Assembly (NCBI GenBank): GCA_963971405.1
Contig: OZ020485.1
Span: forward strand, 5,952,001 to 6,016,000
DNA from: Psococerastis gibbosa
Taxonomy: Eukaryota > Arthropoda > Insecta > Psocodea > Psocidae
DNA: 64,000 bases
Reading direction: 5' to 3'
In this document: in pieces, positions 24,836 to 36,517 of the stretch
How the letters are laid out: every line of letters starts with the position of its first letter
Position numbering within the stretch: the stretch's first letter is position 1
The notes under the pieces: model-generated
What the model was told of the DNA's origin: nothing
Database searches by the model: none
Seen by the model: only the letters and a program-made list of their open reading frames with translations
Translations under genes and position numbers: made by a program

Positions 24836-27396
24836 GATCAATACTACCAGTAATAAAGTCTAAAATTACCGCCGTAAACTTAATGCAACCACTTTGAACA
24901 AGCAATCTGGGGGGGGGGGGCGAGTCTTATAAATGCAAAAACTAAATACGGTATCTCAATGTCAATCGTAGAGTAAAGTTGTCAAATTTCAGGACAAATT
25001 TTTCTAGCATTTTAATATTATGGTACTATGTAAGATACGAATTTTATTTACCCCTTTCATACACAGATTGACCAAAATTATTGAATTGTTATGTACAAAA
25101 AAAACGGTTGGTGTTGCAGTCCCGAGAAAGGAGTTCGAGAACTGTGGCCAAATGGGGTTAGTGAAGGCCACATGTCATATATATCGAAATGTCGAAGAGC
25201 TTTTTGCTAATTTAACATATATTTTTGAAGGTTCTGCGATCGATAGTTCCAGTGTAAATTGAGATGATTGACTGAATACAAAAAGCGCGTTGTGAGAGTA
25301 CTCCAATTTGCTCTTAAGAGAACCATACAGTAGTTAAGTTCTGCTATAGTCTAAGCTTTCTTGGCAAGTAATAAAATAAAAGTAATTCATGCACGGCACA
25401 TATTGACATATTGCATAGAAAATAGTCTGCAGGGCAGGGCACATCTCAGGAACCCTTTTGCTTCATCGGAAATTAGACCTGATGCAAGATGATTGAATAT
25501 GTACACGCACCTAAGTCCACTTCAGGCTGAAGTCTTCAGCGATCCTTTTGCCAATGTAATATTAAAATAATAAATTACGGTATTACATTAACATTGATGC
25601 TGAGACTTATACTAAATGGGCCATTAGAATGAACTAGATACTGTAATTCTATTCTGTACTGTGTATTACCTAGCTAGATACCAAATAGCCATATAGGCAG
25701 CTATTCCTTACCGGACAAACAAAAAATCCCACTGTGGCTTCACGTACTGTAAGTAGCTTACAGCTTAAATAAACCACACAAGTCGGCTTTTCACAAACAC
25801 AACAACGTCAATAACGTAAAAACGCACATGAAAAACACAATTTTGAGCAAAAACAACGTTCCAAAAAACACTTGGAGAATCTTCAATAAAAAATTGGGAA
25901 ATCAACGGTCAAAAGTAAAATGGCCACTCTGCCTAGAGGGCAATACCCCTTAGCTTACGATTTAAAATAAGATTGGTGAAAAAGGGGGTAAGAACTATGT
26001 TGAAATCTGGTAAAATTTAACAAGGTGGGACAATTTGGGCTTGAGGGAGGCAGGGTGAGATGCATGTAGATCGATAATGGGCGCGGGGGCTGCGGACTGC
26101 GCGCAACCAAACGCACGGCACGGGCGTCCGACTCACACTGAACCTGCTCCGCCTCACAGCATCTCAGCTTTGCCTAGCAAAGCTCGACCAGCATCTTCAA
26201 TATTTTGATGCGACTGCATTTAAAGTCACAGCAATTCAACCCGTTCAACCCCTGAGAAAATAATGGAATGGTGGAGGACTGGAGGCGCTCTTTCAGAATT
26301 CAGATTCACATTCACACTACCCTTGACATCATACCACCGTAGATTGGATAGTCTACACAGTCTTCTTCTTAAGGTTACAATCTTAGCGATTGGTTGGCAG
26401 CAACTCCCTGCATATCGTCCTCTAGTTTACTCGGTCCTCGATCTTCCTCTACACAGTAACGTCCATAAAAGGATAGGGTGGCAATGTTGTCCGTCCCGTT
26501 TTTTAGGGAGATTCATCTACCTATTGAGATGGCGACCAATGTTCGACTTTCGGAAGATTTCAGCACAACTTTTCATTTCATGACCCCCTGAGCCTAAAAC
26601 CACCTTCCGTTCAAAATGTTATATACAGTATATATAGGTACTGTAAGCTATATACATACTTCCGTAAATATTACCTCATTTTGATGAAACTTGGCACAAA
26701 AATTGGTCATACAAAGGTCTTGATCGAGTTCGTTAACCAGCTGGATCAAGTATTAAAACACAAGATGGCGGCCGATTGAAACCTTATATAATTCATATCT
26801 CAGCCAATATTGGTCGCAGAGGAATGAATTAAATTTTGACTGAAAGCCCGTATAATTATCTACGATAATGGTGATCAACACTTTTTACGACAAATCAACG
26901 ATTTCAAGATGACGTCCAGTCAAAGTATAAATAATTTAATATAAGTAAAATTTCTTAGTCGTCATTGTTTGGAACACAAGTTGTGTGTTGATGTTGTGGT
27001 CCGGAAAATAATGAACTATTTTTTTATTTATTTTTTCATAAGTCTTACACAGCGTAGGCCAGAGCCGAAAGGAATTTGTTTTGCCTCCTAGCCTATTTAT
27101 ACTGTACCCTACATTATAATTATATTAGGGAATTAGGTCCGGTGCACACGGATGAATTTGTCAAGCAAATGGCCTGGTACAAAACCCCAGAGTCGTCTTC
27201 AGCAGATTTCTGTCGCTTTACTGCCGTTAAAATTTGATATACCGGTAACCGAATTTTTCTTCCAAAATAATTTCACCCGGGGGAGATCCCACAAAACAAC
27301 ATAATATAAAAGGGAGATCCCGCCGAGGTCTCCATCAGCAGTGGCGTATCAAATTTTTTGGGGCCATATATACGCAAGGTCAGAAACATAATAATC
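24836..27396. other. No gene seen
   Basis: Includes a G-run at 24909-24920 and a repeat-like stretch at 26660-26900 (AAGATGGCGGCCGATTGAAA). The frame 26263-26583 is open for 106 codons but matches nothing I recognise. Confidence 0.45.
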
Positions 27397-27404
27397 CATC
27401 TCAT

Positions 27405-27784
27405 CAATGGCGGATCCACAGGGGGGGGGGTCACGACCCCCCTTAAATAAGATAAAAAATCTACAAAAGTAACAACCCAAGAAAAAAAATAGGAAATAGT
27501 AAAAATACTATAGAACAGGCACATTCACTTGCACGCACATCTATCCCCAGAAATTGTTGTCAGGCTGTCCTAAATCATCCCAAATTATTCTGTGCCCTAG
27601 TTTCTTCTGGTAAGGAATTCCAAAACCTATATAGGGGTGTTTGCTACGAAAGAGGGATTCAAAAACATTTAGTTTTCACCTTAATTTTAAAAACTATTTC
27701 TCGGGAGAGGGGGGGGGGGTGTAGACTAAACCTTCACATCCAATTTGTGACCCCCTCCTAAACTTTCCACCGGATCCGCCCTTG
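27405..27784. mobile_element. hAT MITE of the GGGCGGATCC family, 380 bp
   Basis: Starts CAATGGCGGATCC, ends GGATCCGCCCTTG, with CATCTCAT duplicated at 27397-27404 and 27785-27792. Contains two G-runs of ten or more bases. Confidence 0.85.
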
Positions 27785-28242
27785 CATCTCATGCAGTCTG
27801 GGTCTTCATTTCGTTAACCTAAATCCTGGAGGCTAGAAATTTAGTAGGTGACTCAGACTAGAGTACTGCAATATATATAGGAGAAATTGAGAGCATTAAC
27901 GCTTCTTAACAAAAATTTATTTTTGTTTGCATTTTGATTCCTTGGGTCACATAGTTCACCAATTGCAATCCATTGCAAGCGACATGGGGCCAGGCATTTT
28001 TAACGGATGGAGCCTAGGACTCTGAAATGCACGATTCTTGAACGCGCAGATCACATGATGGAACGTGTATTTGAAAATTCCGAGATAGGCCCTACCTACT
28101 ATGCCATCCCGGCAACCCTTTCCCTGTGTCCGGAAAAAAAATTCTAGAATACTATCTACCAAATGAAATTATAACCCTGACTTTGTTAATAAATTATCTA
28201 CCACAAGTCAAAATTCATCATAACAAATGACAACAGAAATAA

Positions 28243-28384
28243 GGCGGGGTTTCCACATACGTCAATGGTCAATGAGAAATATGGTTTTGACGTGGTAGCA
28301 GACATTTTCAGTATGTCTTTAATGTCTGCTAAAACGTCAGTTTCACATTTCTCATTGACCATTGACGTATGTGGAAACCCCACC
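28243..28384. mobile_element. Fold-back MITE, 142 bp, TAA duplication
   Basis: Ends GGCGGGGTTTCCACATACGT and its inverse, TAA on both sides. Shares GACGTGGTAGCAGACAT with the fold-backs at 53.2 and 55.3 kb. Confidence 0.8.
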
Positions 28385-28451
28385 TAAAGGGTGCGCCCTG
28401 GAACACCCTATATATATAAAAATGCTGAAAAAGTCTATTGGTCTTGATTTT

Positions 28452-28530
28452 TTGACAGCTCTACGATTGTTATTTCATGAGAGATTTGATTTTTACACTT
28501 ATAAGGCTTCTCCCCTCCATCCTCTTAAGT
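28452..28530 (+). repeat. R3 short repeat, second copy
   Basis: GACAGCTCTACGATTG and TTTTTACACTTATAAGGCTT match 21465-21565. A third partial copy lies at 52430-52500. Confidence 0.55.
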
Positions 28531-28699
28531 TGGTTTTACTGAATTTTCTTGTGTGCTAGCACACGCTTGTCATGTTCTTGTGGTCATTACTATAATCTGG
28601 CAAATAATTAATGGAAGACCTTTTATTCTTAAAACTTCTCGCCTTCTTTAGGCTGTCACTTAAGCCTAGCTACATTAAGAGTACAGGTGTCTATATTAT

Positions 28700-28730
28700 A
28701 TAGTATATATATATATATATATATATATAA
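28700..28730. repeat. (AT)n microsatellite
   Basis: TA dinucleotides over about 30 bp, downstream of the fold-back at 28243. Confidence 0.85.
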
Positions 28731-28853
28731 TAGTATGAATCCCAAACCCGGCCCCTTTTCTGTAGACTTCTTTCAGTAGAATGACAGAACTCGAAGATAT
28801 GAACGATAAATTAAGAAAACCTTATTTTTAGTTTTAAGTCAACGAATGTAATT

Positions 28854-29039
28854 TCAAACAGTTCCAGCAACTATATATTGGCAGATATCTCTAGCCTCTG
28901 CCACAAGTGCTGCAAGATCATTGAAGTCAGCGTTTATATGTTCAGGGTCCAATAATGCTACGGTCATAATCATCGCAAAGGGTCCCATGACGTCCGCTGC
29001 CACGTCTGGCTGAACTGCGTTGAATTTTATTACAGCACC
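28854..29039 (-). CDS. Gene 1 exon 4 (C-terminus)
   Basis: 61 codons plus TGA, GAVIKFNAVQPDVAADVMGP and onward; acceptor tttatcag. This is the only intact copy of the C-terminal exon in the window. Confidence 0.78.
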   Translation of the reverse strand, partial: GAVIKFNAVQPDVAADVMGPFAMIMTVALLDPEHINADFNDLAALVAEARDICQYIVAGTV

Positions 29040-32000
29040 CTGATAAAAATGACAAGTAGAGACCGTCAATATTACCGTACCATACACAACAGAATTAACA
29101 ACAGAGTGACGGACACAAATGTTTGGCCTTCCACGAACAAAATACGTAATAGAGTAGTTTATTGTTATCATAATAATAAACTACGGTATAGTACGTAGAT
29201 TTCTTTAAAAAAAATAAAATAAAATAAAAACTGTGAAACCAATACAATTTATTGTGCACACTACACATGTGTACGTGCCAACGGCAATACCGAGTAGAAT
29301 ACATCAGACCAGAGCCTGTACAAAAATGCAGCAAACTTGGTATTGTGCACTACGTTGGTAAGGGAACATAGAGGGACGTGATAACGCGCTGAAACAACCT
29401 GTCAGCCTAAGTGAGTGAGTCCTGTACTCCTGGTCACCTTCCAATGATCCCAACGCGCCTTTCTTGGCTTTGTGGCACCGGTTATTAGAAGAATGTGAAA
29501 TGTTATTTTAGTTAAATACACGTATTATTATTAATTAATCTTGCGACTTAACAGTGTTCCCCAAGTGGTTCGAAATCCACTATTATCAGGAGGTATGCCT
29601 TGTATTGTAGTTTCTGTTGATTATATGCCCTTGGTCCGTAGAGTAACGGATGAAGGAAAAAAAAAATCCACCTTATCAGCTAACATCCCGTCACCCTGAG
29701 TTGAAGGAGTCTGCCCTTAGGGTACCTCAAGTTAAGAAAAGTAGAAATGCTAAAAGCAGACTTTGGAAAACAAACAAATAAACCCGTTGATGTGCGATGA
29801 GAAAATTTTGTAAGTGTTATAACTGATGTTTTTAATATCTAGATTAACTTCGTTAATATAGGGCCAAGATGGCGGCCAGAGAAATTGGAAAATCGGCCAT
29901 TTACACTCAGAAATGAAATCGCGCGCTTGCTCTCTATTGTTGCAACATAGCCATATTAACTAAAATAGGTCTATAGGCTGAGTAGGCTACAATTAGTTTA
30001 ATTTTCCGTCACGAGAAAGTTTCACTAACCTTTTTCACGGGGCAAGTTTTTTGACCAAAACGGTTGATCAACCAGCTGAAAGGGTCTCCTTTTTTATCAA
30101 GATTGTTGCAAAGGTTTTTTTCAGCAGCTGCCGGATCTGAGGGTTCAATAAGCCCTACGACAATCCCCTGTCACAGAAAGATAAGATTAGAATCGAGCAA
30201 CAGGCACAATACCATAATTACAAATTAGTACCTATAAAATATATTAATAATAATAACATATACCTAATATAATAAGTACAATTATAAAAAACATTCAACA
30301 TCAATCCTAAATAGTTCTATATCCCAAATACGTGAATATCTTTAAAAGACAGCCAGCATCTGGTTACACATTTCCTTATGGCACATAGGGTGCTGAACTA
30401 AAAGTCATATTTTTGCGTCCCCAATTTTGTTATTGTTAATTTTGAGGAAATTGTTTTGGTTGTTTCGGGGTTAACCCCCCATCAATAATAATTCTCTTAA
30501 CTTATAATATACCTATATCAAATTCTATCGAGTCGTTTGGCCGCATATCAATGTAGAAACTGACTGACAGACATTACGTAAAAAACCTTTATTTGCATTT
30601 TTGAGACTTCAAAATTAAATCCGAAATGTGAAATTTGTGAGGAAGGTTAGGTAGTTATTTCCTTGTGTACGTACCGCCAAGACGCCTTCAATATCAGTCC
30701 CCAAAGTCATATTTCCGTAAAGGGCTCCGTTTTTTGGTTCAACGTGACAGTCTAGGAAACACGCGGCTTCATCATCTCCCGGAGGGATTTGGGTAAATGA
30801 AAAAACTTTCATCTGAAAAAGAACCGGTCCGAGTTTATTGGAACATTCTTTCCAATTAATAAATTAGTAGATAGAGAAAATGAGTAATATCATAGCAAAT
30901 AATTTTCTTATTGTTAAATTTCGGATATCTCGGGGGAAGGGGAGGGGGTCCATCTGACGTGACGTCAATGGAGGTGAGGCAACCTCAATATATTTAAAAA
31001 ATCCTTAAAACTCCATTCTAATGTACGCTGCAACCATTTTTATCCCCTATCCCCAATCACTGAATTAATCAATGGCATCGCATATTCTAGATCGGGCAGA
31101 ACAATACACTACCACACAGTAATAATGGCAGGGCACGCAATGCATTTGAGCGTGAATTTTCATCATTTTTTAAAAAAATTACTTTTTTGCAGAAGACCAA
31201 ATATTTCTATGCGAAAGCAACCTGTCAGGTCTTGTTACTCAATTTTTCACCTAAAACATGCCTGAAGGTAGAAATCATCGATAGAACGGTTCCGCAGAAA
31301 AATTATTTTTTAGTCATTTTGCATGAAAATTTAGTTATTTTTATTTTTTACACCAGGAGTGGCGGCGCTAGAAATTTTAAGGTGGGGGCCATGGGGGGGG
31401 GGGGGCATGACTTCTATCTAGGGTGGCCAATGAAAAAACAAAACATTTTTCATTGGGTAGTAGCATTGACGTAAATTCCCAAAATAACTGGGGGGAGGGG
31501 GGCTTTAGGACCCTAAGACTTTGATTCATTACTCATTCACTGCTGAAGTCTGCCCAGCAAATATTATGACTTCATTATTATTTAAATTTTCTTTTTTTAA
31601 ATGTGTATGAAATACCATTGAATATATAACAGGAAAGAAAATTGGTAAATTAATGGGCCCAAATTAGTGAGGTTTTGTGAAAGTTATACTCTGGGAAGAG
31701 GGGGGTTCCGGGGGTCCCTACCGGTGAAAAAAATTAAGAAATAGGCCTAAATTAGGGAGGATTTACGGATTTTGCAAGAAGTACAGTTGATATTTTACCG
31801 ACGAATAAACCTGCCACTCATGGGGTCCCGGGGGTCTCCCCCGGAGAAAAAGTTTGAAAAAATAGGTCAGAAGTATTGGGGTTTTAAGCATTTTGAGTAG
31901 GTAATTTATTTTTGTGAAAGTAATTAGTCGCCAATATGTTCATTTTTTTCATGATGTCTTTCATGTGAAATAGGCAATAATTAATTTCCCTTTCGATATT

Positions 32001-34536
32001 GTGGATACATAATCTCTTTGTCACCAGAACTCCCGGGGGATGCTTCGGGTGCCCTATCTACGCCAATGGGGAGTAGGCATACCTTAATGGAAGTAAGTAA
32101 ATTGTTACCAAGGACTTGCACATGAACAAATACAAGTATCCCCCCTTAGACAACACTGACGGCAGTAACACAAGAACAGCAACAAGCAGCCCATACAGGA
32201 CAATTATAAGACTATGAACCACGGACGAACTCCACAAATTACTTTATGAATTAGGTAAGCTATATTTAGGTATTGAGTGCTACCCTCGCACGCCGCTGGC
32301 ATGAGGGGACACTTCAACTGTATTTGTACTTGGAAAAATTGTTTTAAGAAAAATAGACGGTTATTTATTTATTTATTTTATACCAGTTGTGTCGGACTTT
32401 TTTGAATTACAATAATTCTTCAATTTAATAAAATTTCAAATATCTCAAAAGTGGGGGGGCCGGAAAAATTGTTGGGGGCCAGCCCCCCGGGCGCCCCCAC
32501 TGACCCCCAGAAGTAAACTATCAAGGGGCAAGCGACCCCCCGCATTTTATTAGTATTAATAACAACTACAATATACAATACATAGGCCTACGTTAATTTA
32601 AAAGAGATCTTTGGAGCCGTTTTTGAGAAATAATTTTTTTAGACGTTTTTTTGGAGTTTTTAGAGAGTTAGCCCAAAATAAAAATAAAAGTCCCGAGGTA
32701 TGATTTTTGTGAACCTACATGACACATATCATCAAAATGTAACGAGTAGGCCTAGTTTGCCTCAAAATCGATGAACAGACAGAGCGACAGACAGACATTT
32801 CGTAAAATCGTAACAACTACTTTTTTGGGTTCCTGGGACCTCAAAACTTGTAAAACTGTTGAAATCTGGGAATCGAAAATTTTGACCATCACAAAGCTTT
32901 CCTTAGGCTCTCTGGACACGATGCGTTTTTCCCAAGCGTTCTAGGTGCGTTTTACCAAGGTCAAAACGCACAGTTTTAACGCAGTGAAAGGCACAATATA
33001 CGATGCGTTTTTCCGCCATTTTTGTTTATTGTTATTTTTGCTTAAAAATACAATGCAAAACTAATTTTTGAACATGCCTAGACCAAAAGGAAGAAGAAGA
33101 AAAGACTATATTTGTTGCAATGCTCCTAATTCTACAGATGAAGCTCGAAGAAGAGCAACGACACGATAAACAATGAGTTAAATCACGATTTTTACTAAAT
33201 CGGTACGATTACTCTCATGTTAGACTTATTAAGGAGCTACAGTTAATGCCAAGTTATTTTTTATCATTTTGTTAAAATAATTGGAATGTTTCGTGTGCCA
33301 GTGGCACGGAAATGACTCAAACGCATCGACAAATTCAGACAAAATATCTTGTTGTAGTTGCTCCGCCATTTTTAGTAGCAAAATAGCATGGATTTAGTGT
33401 TTGTCATGTTGCCCGCCTAACCGACAACTGACGAGAAAACGCAATTAAACGCAAGAAATCGGTTCATTTCGAATTCCAAATAGCGCGTCCAAGCGTTTTA
33501 CCGGTGCGTTTTCTCACTGGGTGCCGTGTATATGCACGTTAAAACGCAACGCTTTTCCTAAACGCTTGGGAAAAACGCATCGTGTCCAGAGAGCCTTATA
33601 CTATTTATAATTTGGAAAGCAACAAAAATCAAATCTACTAGACAATCACTAGAGAATAGGCCATCGAGGAGTATGACGCGAGTATGGCACGTCGTAAAGT
33701 GGGAACAAGCAACATATGGACATGGACAGCTGTGAAGTTGCGATGCATCTTATGAAAAGCAACGCGAGGATTCAGGCAGAGATTTAGTCAACCAACGAAG
33801 AAAAAAACTTTTTTACGGAAGTAATTAATTCTTCGTTCCACAGCCGCAATGAAAATAAACAAATAAGTTTGATAAAAACTGCAAGCTTTCTCAAAACTTA
33901 GACTATCTACGTCTTCTCTTCCAATTACATCAACCCTATTGTAAAAATAAGTATACGCACATTATCGTGTAAGCAGGGCATTAATATTTTAGTGAGAAAA
34001 TGGAAAGTTCTTACGAAAGTTTGTATTTTTCTTGAATTTTTCATCTGAACATATCATTGAGACTGCCGAACGAGGAATTAAATAATTTGGTCGAAAAAAC
34101 CAGGTCGCTATTTTTTTTCAAAATGTTTAGGAATGTCAGCCTTAACGACACTAGGCTATATATCATACCTAATACAAGGCGAGAAGGAAAATAAATTGAC
34201 CGTCATCACACTGTTAAACTTTCACTAATAAACTATAGTCCAGTTGGCAATCACTCAACTAAACCCAAAATTTCAAAGTTTTCCCAGATACTTAGGCGTG
34301 TTCAATGGACAGTTTAAAGAAAATCGTTTGAGCCAATGTGAAAATGATTGGGTCCGTTCCCCTAACAAGCAAAGTAATCGTTTTCTTTTTGCGATCAGCG
34401 TCAGCAGAGGATTTTTAAAACAGTTCCAACCAAATTGAAACGAAATCGTTCCAGTAGTTTGGGCTCTAACTCTGTGCTCACAGAAAAACAGCACACACCT
34501 ATACACGTACCGCACATACATACTCCACCCTCAAAA

Positions 34537-34567
<31 letters not shown>

Positions 34568-35188
34568 GACTCTCAAGACCTCAAGGAACTTGTAGATAAC
34601 CCTGCAAGTGACTAGTAAAATAATTTACAGGGAATATTAGGCTGATAAACGATATATGCTGCGAATATGCGACACAATACAATACAATTGACTTTATTAT
34701 TTCCATTTCAAATTATACCACACTGCCCGCGTGCAGCTTACAATTGACAAAAAAACGTCTAACCAATAATAATTATTAAGGCATCGCATATCAGCACGTG
34801 TTGTCTAGTCTAATAGGTATTTAAATCGTCATGACGAAAGGGCTTATTTTGGCTTAGTTGTGTGTGGTGAAATGTAAAATATACTAGTACTTTAGCCCCA
34901 CTCTACTTGTGTCTTTTATTACTTTTATTTATGTAATTGTAAAAGTGAACTAGAAAATTAAATTGAACATAAGCCGATGCCAAATTATAACGCCATGGGG
35001 AATGATTCTAAGTGGGACATTAGAAAAAACAGAAATAAATTTTATATGGCCTTGGGGGCGTTAGGGATGGTTAATTTACTCAACATTTTTGGCTTACTAC
35101 TGCATATGGCTCTTACCTTTTTAGTATTTGCTCCAACGCTGGCAATAACCAGGAAGCTGGCGACAACTGAAACCCAGGCACGGTGCAT
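28854..35188 (-). CDS. Gene 1: small secreted protein, possibly GM2-activator/MD-2-like lipid binding
   Basis: Four exons: 35188-35117, 30812-30675, 30167-30030, 29039-28854. All joins are in phase 0, giving 177 residues plus TGA. Residues 1-20 (MHRAWVSVVASFLVIASVGA) form a clear signal peptide, so the product enters the secretory pathway. The mature part has five cysteines (ACFLDC, NLCNN, KTCPVKKG, RDICQ) and no membrane helix. Size, a Gly/Asn-rich strand-like stretch (YGNMTLGTDI) and a late CPxKKG block resemble insect GM2-AP/DUF1091/MD-2-related secreted proteins, which bind lipids. That family call is inference. An odorant-binding protein was considered because of C-X3-C, but the remaining cysteine spacing does not fit. 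The exon set is supported by an independent duplicate gene at 40-48 kb. Introns are full of repeats. Confidence 0.72.
29365..29775 (-). repeat. R2 repeat copy 3 in gene 1 intron 3
   Basis: GTGATAACGCGCTGAAACAA, TCCTGGTCACCTTCC, CCAAGTGGTTCGAAATCCAC and GAGTCTGCCCTTAGGGTACC in reverse orientation. Confidence 0.6.
30030..30167 (-). CDS. Gene 1 exon 3
   Basis: 46 codons, GIVVGLIEPSDPAAAEKNLC to KTCPVKK. Acceptor gtgacag, donor gttagt. The duplicate exon at 40988-40851 has the same length, phase and splice sites. Confidence 0.82.
30675..30812 (-). CDS. Gene 1 exon 2
   Basis: 46 codons, MKVFSFTQIPPGDDEAACFL and onward; donor gtacgt. The acceptor tttttcag sits directly against the end of an R1 repeat (from 30820), so nearly all of the upstream splice signal lies in transposon DNA. 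Confidence 0.8.
31357..32502. mobile_element. hAT-like element inserted in R1
   Basis: Ends are (G)AGTGGCGGCGC and GCGCCCCCACTG. It is flanked by degenerate copies of ACCCCCAG (31350-31356 and 32503-32510), and R1 sequence continues on both sides. It holds several G-runs and no convincing ORF. Confidence 0.6.
32906..33595. mobile_element. PIF/Harbinger-type MITE, 690 bp, TTA target duplication
   Basis: Inverted termini GGCTCTCTGGACACGATGCG and onward, matching over about 35 bp, flanked by TTA at 32903-32905 and 33596-33598. Removing it and one TTA restores the R1 sequence found in other copies, so the insertion point is certain. No transposase is visible inside. Confidence 0.88.
33625..35116. 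other. Gene 1 intron 1, no exon found
   Basis: Contains a block (33640-33790) matching 47090-47245 in gene 2 intron 1, and a T-run of about 27 at 34541-34567. The matching block carries indels that break every frame, so I do not call it an exon. Confidence 0.5.
35117..35188 (-). CDS. Gene 1 exon 1 (signal peptide)
   Basis: 24 codons from ATG 35188, with donor gtaaga at 35116. It is preceded 64 bp upstream by a TATA box. The hydrophobic core SVVASFLVIASVGA is identical in the duplicate at 47853-47782. Confidence 0.8.
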
Positions 35189-35251
35189 GGTATATTCGAG
35201 ATTTTATTAACAGTAGAAGCTGATGTATTGAATAGCTGTGGAAAACGCTCG

Positions 35252-35260
35252 CTTTATATA
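35252..35260 (-). promoter_or_regulatory. TATA box of gene 1
   Basis: TATATAAAG on the minus strand, 64 bp before the ATG. It is conserved in position in gene 2 (TTTATAAAG at 47926-47918), and a further conserved block lies upstream (35304-35345 against 47973-48013). Confidence 0.6.
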
Positions 35261-35946
35261 TGAGCCCGGCAGAGGGGCATTCCCCCACCAACAAATATTA
35301 AGAGTTGAGCTTCATCATAATTATGGTTCCAACCTGACAATAATAATTACCGTTCACAATTTGCGGTTTTTGACATAGGTCACTCGGCACCAGCTTTAAC
35401 CACATTTTTTCCACAATATTCGGGGTACTTCTTTAAGCCTTTCCAGGTTACACAATTCTCAACTCCGATAGTTGAAGGTCCAAGTAGGCTGTACCATAAC
35501 ATAGCCACTCAACAACTCAACAACTGCTATACTTTAACGGCGCCTGTCCTGAGGTCCTCCCCCGCTTTCCTTTCAAGGGACATCCTCGGTCGTCTAAAGC
35601 AGGCCATACACGGTGCGTCCAAATGGACGTACGTCCAAAATCTGGCAGAAATCGCATCGTGTATGGGGAAACCCGACTGGACGTAGTGGACGGAAGCGAC
35701 CAAGATGGATTTCCAAATCTTTTGATCTCCACGTCCATGCGTCCATTCCGTCCATTTAGTGGTCGTACCGTGTATGTGCCTTTACTTTTTAGCCTGCGTC
35801 CATTTTTCCATGCGTCCACTCCGTCCATTTAGTGGTCGTACCGTGTATGGGGAAACTGTAAGTCCAAATGGACGCGGACCCACCGTGTATGTGCATTTCT
35901 ACGTCCAAACTGCAATCAGTCGTGGGTCAGCTACCGTGGAGTAAAC

Positions 35947-36126
35947 ATGGGAACTAAAGGCCATGACTTTGTATTGGAAGTGATTGAGAAATACCGGGGG
36001 CACGAATACCTTTGGCAAATTACTAATGACAGTCATCATGACAAAGGGAAAAGGGGCTTGGCATGGGATGACATGCCCTCATTTTTCAAATTGTGCTATA
36101 GGCCCCACACAACCAACGGTCGATGA
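35947..36126 (+). pseudogene. MADF/Myb-like companion protein of the Harbinger element, truncated
   Basis: A 59-codon ORF, MGTKGHDFVLEVIEKYRGHE then LWQ and GLAWDDM. The spacing of LIE..R....LW and AW..M is that of the MADF DNA-binding domain (usual length ~80-90). The last residues run into the inserted MITE, so the domain is cut. Confidence 0.55.
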
Positions 36127-36462
36127 AATTTACTGCAACCGGAATTTTTCCCCTTATGGAGATTTGACACAGTCTCGGTGAAAATCGAGTGACGTGCCCA
36201 GGGGGGTGGCCCATAGGGTCCGGACCCCCCCCCCCCCCCGAAATAAATTTTTGTATGTAAACCTGTAGGGTTTGGAGAATTAATCCATTAATAGCCTACA
36301 TTACGTAAAAAAACATTTCGGACCCCCCCCCCCCCCCCCCGAAATCAAAACCTGGGCACGGCCTTGGTCGGCGTGGTTGTATTTTCTATGCTACATCTCC
36401 ATAAGGAAAAAAAATATCCGTTTCCAGTAAATTTCACAGACAGTTGGTTATGCGGACCCTTA
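36093..36462. mobile_element. MITE inserted in the Harbinger element
   Basis: Outer arms share AACCAAC..GAAATTTACTG..CCTTATGGAGAT in inverse at 36105-36165 and 36400-36460. The centre contains two C-runs of about 16-18 bases and CCAGG/CCTGGGCAC ends. Confidence 0.5.
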
Positions 36463-36517
36463 AAATTTTCAATTTCAACTTGTAGGACCTGTACCTGCTA
36501 AAAAGTAATTTGCATTC

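Larger units (their letters stand above)
30820..33624 (+). repeat. R1 repeat copy 6, split by two nested transposons
   Basis: R1 pieces at 30820-31356, 32503-32905 and 33596-33624 join into one full R1 once the hAT-like (31357-32502) and Harbinger (32906-33595) insertions are removed. Confidence 0.85.

Noticed and set aside
26263-26583. A 106-codon plus-strand open frame
   Set aside because: No motif, no signal of splicing and no homologue in the window. Likely chance.
28854-30812. Gene 1 as an odorant-binding protein, from ACFLDC (C-X3-C)
   Set aside because: The later cysteines lack the C-X8-C spacing, no first cysteine precedes C-X3-C, and the C-terminal exon is too long for that family. 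A GM2-AP/MD-2-like fold fits better but is also unproven.
33660-33740. A possible extra exon of genes 1 and 2 after a CACAG acceptor
   Set aside because: The two copies differ by single-base indels that shift the frame, so the conserved block is unlikely to be coding.
34977-35210. A 77-codon plus-strand open frame
   Set aside because: It is the antisense shadow of gene 1's signal-peptide exon and promoter.
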